From Pseudocalidococcus azoricus BACA0444 (GTDB lineage Bacteria; Cyanobacteriota; Cyanobacteriia; Thermosynechococcales; Thermosynechococcaceae): a stretch of DNA of 64,000 nt. Each line of letters begins with the position of its first letter. The stretch's first letter is position 1. Made by a program: the position numbers and the translations under genes. This document shows positions 61,973-64,000 of this stretch, in pieces. The stretch lies in NCBI RefSeq assembly GCF_031729055.1, contig NZ_JAVMIP010000003.1, forward strand, positions 186,001-250,000, read 5' to 3'. Below the pieces are notes generated by a model that was given only the letters and a program-made list of their open reading frames with translations, had not been told where the DNA came from and ran no database searches.

Positions 61973-64000
61973 ATGACAACATTGACCGGATTATCTGCTG
62001 CTGAAGTTGAAGACCGCCGCCGTCTGGGCTTAGATAATCAACAACCCCCGGCCACCAGCCGCACCTATAAAGAAATCTGCAAAGACAATTTATTCACCTT
62101 TATCAATGGGGTGTTCTTTTTCATCAGCATTGTCCTGTTGGGCTTGGGTCGGCCAGGGGATGTGTTGGTGATTGCGATTGTGGTGTTTCTGAATACGATC
62201 CTCAGCTTGGTGCAGGAAGTCCGGGCCAAACAACAGTTGGATCAAATTGCCCTCTTAACCCGGCCCCATGTGGCGGTCTTGCGGGATGGGGTGGAAATTT
62301 CGGTTACGCCTGATGCCATTGTCCAAGATGATGTTTTGGTGGTGCGGCCGGGGGATCAAATTATTGCCGATGGGCGGGTGGTCGGCACAGGGCAAATCCA
62401 GGTGGATGAATCGCTCCTGACGGGGGAATCGGACTTAATTAATAAAGAACTGGGGGATTTAGTCTATTCCGGGAGTTATTGTGTGCAGGGGTTGGCCTAC
62501 TACCAGGCCGAGAAAGTGGGATCTGCCAGTACCGCTAACCAAGTCACGAAGAGTGCCAAAGCCTTCCGCCGCGAACTGACCCCCCTCCAACATGACATCA
62601 ACTTAATTATTCGGGTGATTCTGGTTTTGGCCATGTTCCTCTGGATTTTGGTCTTACTGTCACTGCTGGTGGGCTTAAGTAGTTTTCCGATGGCGGTACA
62701 AACAGCGGCGGTGGTGGCCGGGCTAGTCCCAGTGGGGTTGTATTTAACCATTACCTTGACCTATGCCGTGGGGGCGGTGCGGATTGCCAAACAGGAGGTC
62801 TTGGTACAACAGGCCAATGCGATGGAATCCCTCAGTAATATCAACGTCCTCTGTCTGGATAAAACCGGCACCCTGACGGCCAATGCCCTGGAAGTCCAAA
62901 CCATTCACCCCTTGCAAGGCACAGAACCCGAACTGCGGCAATTACTCGGTCGCTTTGCCCATAGCCTCACCGTGGCCAATCAAACCAGTGCCGCCATTGC
63001 CCAGGCCTGTGCCGCCCCCCCCTGCCCCCCTCGCCTTGAAATCCCCTTTGCCTCAAGTCATAAATGGAGTGCCTTGGCCTGGGCGGATGTAGGGGGAGTT
63101 ACGATTCTAGGTGCGCCGGATGTTTTGTTTCCAGGTGATCGCCTCAGTCCGGAAATTTTATTAGAAATTGAAACCGCCATTGCCCACGGAACCAGGGTGT
63201 TAATGGTGGCCCATAGTCAGCAGGATCCCCAATGGCCCGATCCGACCCAGGCCCCCCGCCTGCCTTTAGAGTTAACCCCCCTCGGCCTGGTGCTGTTACG
63301 GGATCAACTGCGGCCCCAAAGCCAGGAAGTGCTGGAGCGGTTTACCCAGGCCGGGATTGGGATCAAAATTATTTCTGGCGATCATCCCAAAACGGTCTTA
63401 GCCTTGGCCAAACAGGTGGGGGTGGGGGAAAACCTTGGGGGAGCCTTACGGATTATCTCGGGGGCTGAGTTAGCAAAAATGAATCCAGGGGAATTTCAGC
63501 AAGCGGCCCGGGAAACAACCATCTTTGGACGCATTACCCCGGAACAAAAGCGTCAATTGGTAAAAGCTCTCCGGGATCAAGGTCTCCATGTGGCGATGAT
63601 TGGGGATGGGGTAAATGATGTTCTCTCACTCAAGGAAGCCAACATTGGGATTGCGATGGAAAGCGGGAGTGCGATTACGCGGGGGGTGGCCGATATTATT
63701 TTGCGTCATGATTCCTTTGCAGCCTTACCGGCAGCCTTTCGGGAGGGCCAACGGATCCACAATGGGATTCAAGATGTGACGCGGCTGTTTTTAGTCCGGG
63801 TTTTGAGTTTTAGCCTCTTGTTTATGACATCGGTGATTGCCGGGCGGGCGTTTCCCTTGCTAATTAAACAAAACTCGCTCTTAACGTTGTTTGGGGTCGG
63901 GATTCCCACGATTGGTTTAGCCCTTTGGGCCGTTCCGGGGCCGCGTCAAGAAAAACCCCTGATTCCTTCTTTGCTGCACTTTGTGTTACCTGCTTCCTTG
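61973..64000 (+). CDS. P-type cation ATPase, CtpE-like (C-terminus beyond window)
   Basis: At least 676 residues, open at the window edge. Begins MTTLTGLSAAEVEDRRRLGL. Actuator loop VDESLLTGESD, phosphorylation site DKTGTLT (Asp296), and hinge MIGDGVNDVLSLKEANIGIA followed by ESGSAITRGVADIILRHDSF. That last block and the compact nucleotide domain match the CtpE group, linked to Ca2+ uptake in actinobacteria. The ion here is inferred. Follows the UspA gene at 46 bp. Confidence 0.9.
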   Translation, partial: MTTLTGLSAAEVEDRRRLGLDNQQPPATSRTYKEICKDNLFTFINGVFFFISIVLLGLGRPGDVLVIAIVVFLNTILSLVQEVRAKQQLDQIALLTRPHVAVLRDGVEISVTPDAIVQDDVLVVRPGDQIIADGRVVGTGQIQVDESLLTGESDLINKELGDLVYSGSYCVQGLAYYQAEKVGSASTANQVTKSAKAFRRELTPLQHDINLIIRVILVLAMFLWILVLLSLLVGLSSFPMAVQTAAVVAGLVPVGLYLTITLTYAVGAVRIAKQEVLVQQANAMESLSNINVLCLDKTGTLTANALEVQTIHPLQGTEPELRQLLGRFAHSLTVANQTSAAIAQACAAPPCPPRLEIPFASSHKWSALAWADVGGVTILGAPDVLFPGDRLSPEILLEIETAIAHGTRVLMVAHSQQDPQWPDPTQAPRLPLELTPLGLVLLRDQLRPQSQEVLERFTQAGIGIKIISGDHPKTVLALAKQVGVGENLGGALRIISGAELAKMNPGEFQQAARETTIFGRITPEQKRQLVKALRDQGLHVAMIGDGVNDVLSLKEANIGIAMESGSAITRGVADIILRHDSFAALPAAFREGQRIHNGIQDVTRLFLVRVLSFSLLFMTSVIAGRAFPLLIKQNSLLTLFGVGIPTIGLALWAVPGPRQEKPLIPSLLHFVLPASL

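Overview
The window is an oxygenic cyanobacterial chromosome segment. It carries psbI, psbH, psbN, psbV, psbV2, petJ, crtR, ycf35, a CAAD/CURT1 protein, a PAP/fibrillin protein and a CYP38/TLP40-like cyclophilin. The psbV-psbV2-petJ run, together with near absence of the usual cyanobacterial HIP1 octamer (one GCGATCGC seen), suggests the Thermosynechococcus / Synechococcus PCC 6312 type of lineage; that placement is inference. In place of HIP1 the whole window is peppered with the palindrome CCAGGCCTGG (18 exact copies counted by eye) and its half CCAGGCC.

Layout. 1-5.4 kb: DUF389 membrane protein (cut by the window edge), lipA, Bax-inhibitor-like protein, DUF2232 protein, CAAD protein, DUF922 zincin-like protein, ssb. 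5.5-16.5 kb: a decayed antitoxin, a phosphohexomutase, the DUF2997-ycf35-ferredoxin cluster, a sugar-phosphate transferase, a creatininase-like hydrolase, psbI, an LptD/OstA-like protein, an orphan ureB, an AT-rich ATP-grasp gene, then pth-tatA-psbH divergent from psbN. 16.6-20.1 kb: secE-nusG-rplK-rplA-[L10 leader]-rplJ-rplL. 20-29.7 kb: LivH permease, 2Fe-2S ferredoxin, IMPase, psbV-psbV2-petJ, panB, a dinB relic broken by a MITE, thrS, hisA, ppk2. 30-40 kb: a PAS-GGDEF sensor, fibrillin, argF, a DUF1517 protein, a methyltransferase, a GT21-type glycosyltransferase, thiG, CYP38, small membrane proteins. 40-46 kb: a long non-coding stretch with a candidate small RNA and a second MITE, then a DUF928 and CHASE2-Ser/Thr-kinase pair, then a patch with Doc and IS200/IS605-like relics. 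46.5-64 kb: oxidoreductase, pentapeptide-repeat protein, Sua5/YrdC, two conserved cyanobacterial unknowns, lipoprotein and MerR regulator, an IS630 element inserted into a toxin-antitoxin-like pair, glyS, GFA protein, crtR, aminotransferase, TauE/DUF1634 pair, UspA and a CtpE-like P-type ATPase that runs off the window.

Most genes are vertically inherited housekeeping or photosynthesis genes. The accessory signal lies in short intergenic patches: at least four decayed toxin-antitoxin-like loci, one intact IS630 element, and two copies of a ~100-bp MITE. The MITE has TA target duplications and shares sub-terminal sequence with the IS630 ends. No tRNA, rRNA or CRISPR array was recognised.
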